DNA of 64,000 nt. It comes from Belliella buryatensis. Its GTDB lineage: Bacteria; Bacteroidota; Bacteroidia; Cytophagales; Cyclobacteriaceae. Made by a program: the position numbers and the translations under genes. The notes beneath the pieces were generated by a model. The model was not told where the DNA came from, searched no databases, and saw nothing but the letters and a program-made list of their open reading frames with translations. Positions 62,986-64,000 of this stretch are shown here, one piece after another. Each line of letters begins with the position of its first letter. Position 1 is the first letter of the stretch. The stretch is taken from assembly GCF_900188245.1 (NCBI RefSeq), contig NZ_FZOK01000015.1, forward strand, positions 1-64,000, read 5' to 3'.

Positions 62986-63032
62986 ACCATGGGCTGAAAC
63001 CCATGGTTAATATGTCGGTCACTCCTTCGGAG
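62986..63032. repeat. Palindromic extragenic element
   Basis: ACCATGGG-ctgaaa-CCCATGGT (62986-63007) and CTCC-ttc-GGAG (63022-63032), within a 260-bp gap, resemble the palindromic units often repeated between Bacteroidota genes. A minus-strand reading frame across it is probably chance. Confidence 0.5.
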
Positions 63033-63093
63033 TTTTTTCAAGCTCCTCCAAAATATTCTTTTGTTAAAATTTCTTCTACTTGATTTATTTCCA

Positions 63094-63101
63094 TACTTTT
63101 G
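63094..63101 (+). promoter_or_regulatory. Putative -7 box of the pseudouridine synthase gene
   Basis: TACTTTTG fits TAnnTTTG, 26 bases before the ATG; the TTTG partner is at the wrong distance. Confidence 0.4.
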
Positions 63102-63126
63102 CGCCCTTATTGGTAAATGAAGCTGC

Positions 63127-63837
63127 ATGAAGAAAATTGATTTTAAAGATCTCATTCTGTTTGAAAATGAGGATTACCTCGTGATCAATAAGCTTCCATA
63201 TTTATCGACATTGGATGACCGGCATGAGGCCCAGAACATTCTGGACTTGGCCAAAGGATACACCCCTGATGCCCAGGTGTGTCATCGTCTGGACAAGGAG
63301 ACTTCGGGCTGCCTAGCAATAGCCAAGCACCCTGAAGCCTACCGTAATATCGCCATCCAGTTTGAAGACAGAAAAGTTGATAAAATCTATCATGCAGTAG
63401 TAGAAGGAATCCATGATTACAAAGATGTATTAGTGGACAAAAATCTACTCGCCAACAATAAGGGAATCGCCAAAGTCAGCAAAGATGGTAAGCCGGCACA
63501 GACGTATTTCAAAACAGTGAAGACCTATTTCAAGCATTCCTTAATAGAATGCAAACCGGTCACCGGAAGACTTCATCAAATCAGGGTTCATCTGGCTTAC
63601 TTGAAGTCACCCATCTGTGGAGATGAAACATACGGAGGAAAGCCACTTTATCTATCAGAACTCAAAAGGCGATTCAACCTCAAAAAAAACACAGAGGAGC
63701 AACCCATCATGCAACGCGTATCGCTTCATGCTTACGCCTTGAATTTCAAAGGAGTGAAAGGAGAAAGCATAGAGGTGATTGCTCCATATCCGAAAGATTT
63801 TGACGTTTTAGTCAAGCAATTGGAGAAAAACAGATAG
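63127..63837 (+). CDS. RluA-family pseudouridine synthase
   Basis: 236 aa. The catalytic HRLDKETSG (Asp56) and GRLHQIRVHLAYLKSPICGDETYGG are diagnostic of the RluA/RluD group, which isomerises uridine in rRNA or tRNA. No S4 RNA-binding domain is present at the N-terminus, so it is a short member; the exact target base is unknown. It stands alone downstream of the kinase pair, transcribed the other way. Confidence 0.92.
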   Translation: MKKIDFKDLILFENEDYLVINKLPYLSTLDDRHEAQNILDLAKGYTPDAQVCHRLDKETSGCLAIAKHPEAYRNIAIQFEDRKVDKIYHAVVEGIHDYKDVLVDKNLLANNKGIAKVSKDGKPAQTYFKTVKTYFKHSLIECKPVTGRLHQIRVHLAYLKSPICGDETYGGKPLYLSELKRRFNLKKNTEEQPIMQRVSLHAYALNFKGVKGESIEVIAPYPKDFDVLVKQLEKNR

Positions 63838-64000
63838 AATAAATATTTAGACCCGCATTAGCTTGGATTGTTGCAGGTTTTTAGAAGAAAGTCACCAACT
63901 TTCAAAAAAAACTGAAGTAAAGCCGTGAAAATGTGGGCAATAATGTTCTTTCTTTTGCATTAAAAAGAAATTACTTCTATCTTTGTGTCCCTTTTTGAGG
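63838..64000. other. Right-edge intergenic region with outgoing promoter
   Basis: No gene starts here, but TTTG (63954-63957), 20 bases, then TATCTTTG (63978-63985) forms a good Bacteroidota promoter on the plus strand for a gene beyond the window. Confidence 0.55.
63954..63985 (+). promoter_or_regulatory. Promoter of a gene beyond the right edge
   Basis: TTTG (63954-63957) - 20 bases - TATCTTTG (63978-63985). Confidence 0.65.

Noticed and set aside
62841-63155. Minus-strand frame of about 104 codons in the gap before the pseudouridine synthase
   Set aside because: It runs across a palindromic repeat, overlaps both neighbours and has no protein-like character apart from one hydrophobic stretch.

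Overview
The window looks like an ordinary chromosomal stretch of a Bacteroidota bacterium, most likely order Cytophagales and family Cyclobacteriaceae (Algoriphagus/Belliella-like). Evidence is the low GC content, the near absence of Shine-Dalgarno sequences, promoters of the Bacteroidota form (TTTG about 19 bases upstream of TAnnTTTG), and gene content: a DUF4421 protein, a two-component-regulator propeller kinase, LytTR/LytS pairs, the two-subunit methylmalonyl-CoA mutase with MeaB, the pheT/coiled-coil/zapA/rny cluster and ABC-F proteins. The genus is inferred; I could not run a search.

Layout. 1-510: tRNA operon on the minus strand with two identical tRNA-Val(UAC) genes and one decayed tRNA copy behind a good promoter. 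0.7-7.1 kb: aldehyde dehydrogenase, DUF4421 outer-membrane protein, an AT-rich pair of polysaccharide genes (pyruvyl transferase, GT4), aspartate aminotransferase. 7.2-10.1 kb: a signal-peptide protein, then MarR, ferredoxin reductase and 2Fe-2S ferredoxin. 10.1-20.6 kb: DUF389 fusion protein, methylmalonyl-CoA mutase small and large subunits, a split 5'-nucleotidase pair, dnaA, meaB. 20.6-24.1 kb: HemJ, SCO and cytochrome c; a lipoprotein; a MerC-type membrane protein under a strong palindromic operator; a class IV aminotransferase whose terminator is interrupted by a tiny IS-end-like insertion. 24.2-31.3 kb: a five-gene minus-strand operon joining a propeller sensor kinase, a REC-kinase, an ABC ATPase, a histidine-rich permease and a periplasmic DUF3299-like protein. 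31.4-38.4 kb: sucD, nhaA, an ABC-F ATPase, two metallopeptidases. 38.6-45 kb: rny, zapA, a ZapB-like coiled coil, pheT, DUF1684, radC, rpsT. 45-51.8 kb: phospholipase C-like enzyme, second aminotransferase, EttA, DUF349, DUF2795. 51.8-59.8 kb: LytTR/LytS/LiaF-like operon, ispD, queA, an orphan MacB-like permease, recA, DUF3108. 59.8-63.8 kb: phoB/phoR behind a triple Pho-box-like repeat, a DUF3037/HipA-like kinase pair, and an RluA-type pseudouridine synthase.

Most genes are core metabolism or housekeeping. No prophage, CRISPR array, complete insertion sequence or rRNA was found. The least explained system is the 24.2-31.3 kb sensor/ABC operon, which may handle a divalent metal: its permease has His/Asp-rich loops and the neighbouring MerC gene has a Fur/Zur-like operator. 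Also worth attention are the HipA-like/DUF3037 pair, the DUF389 protein with a kinase-like N-terminus, and several candidate operators: MarR sites repeated at two promoters, the Pho-box array, and a palindrome upstream of methylmalonyl-CoA mutase. All of these are sequence-based predictions.
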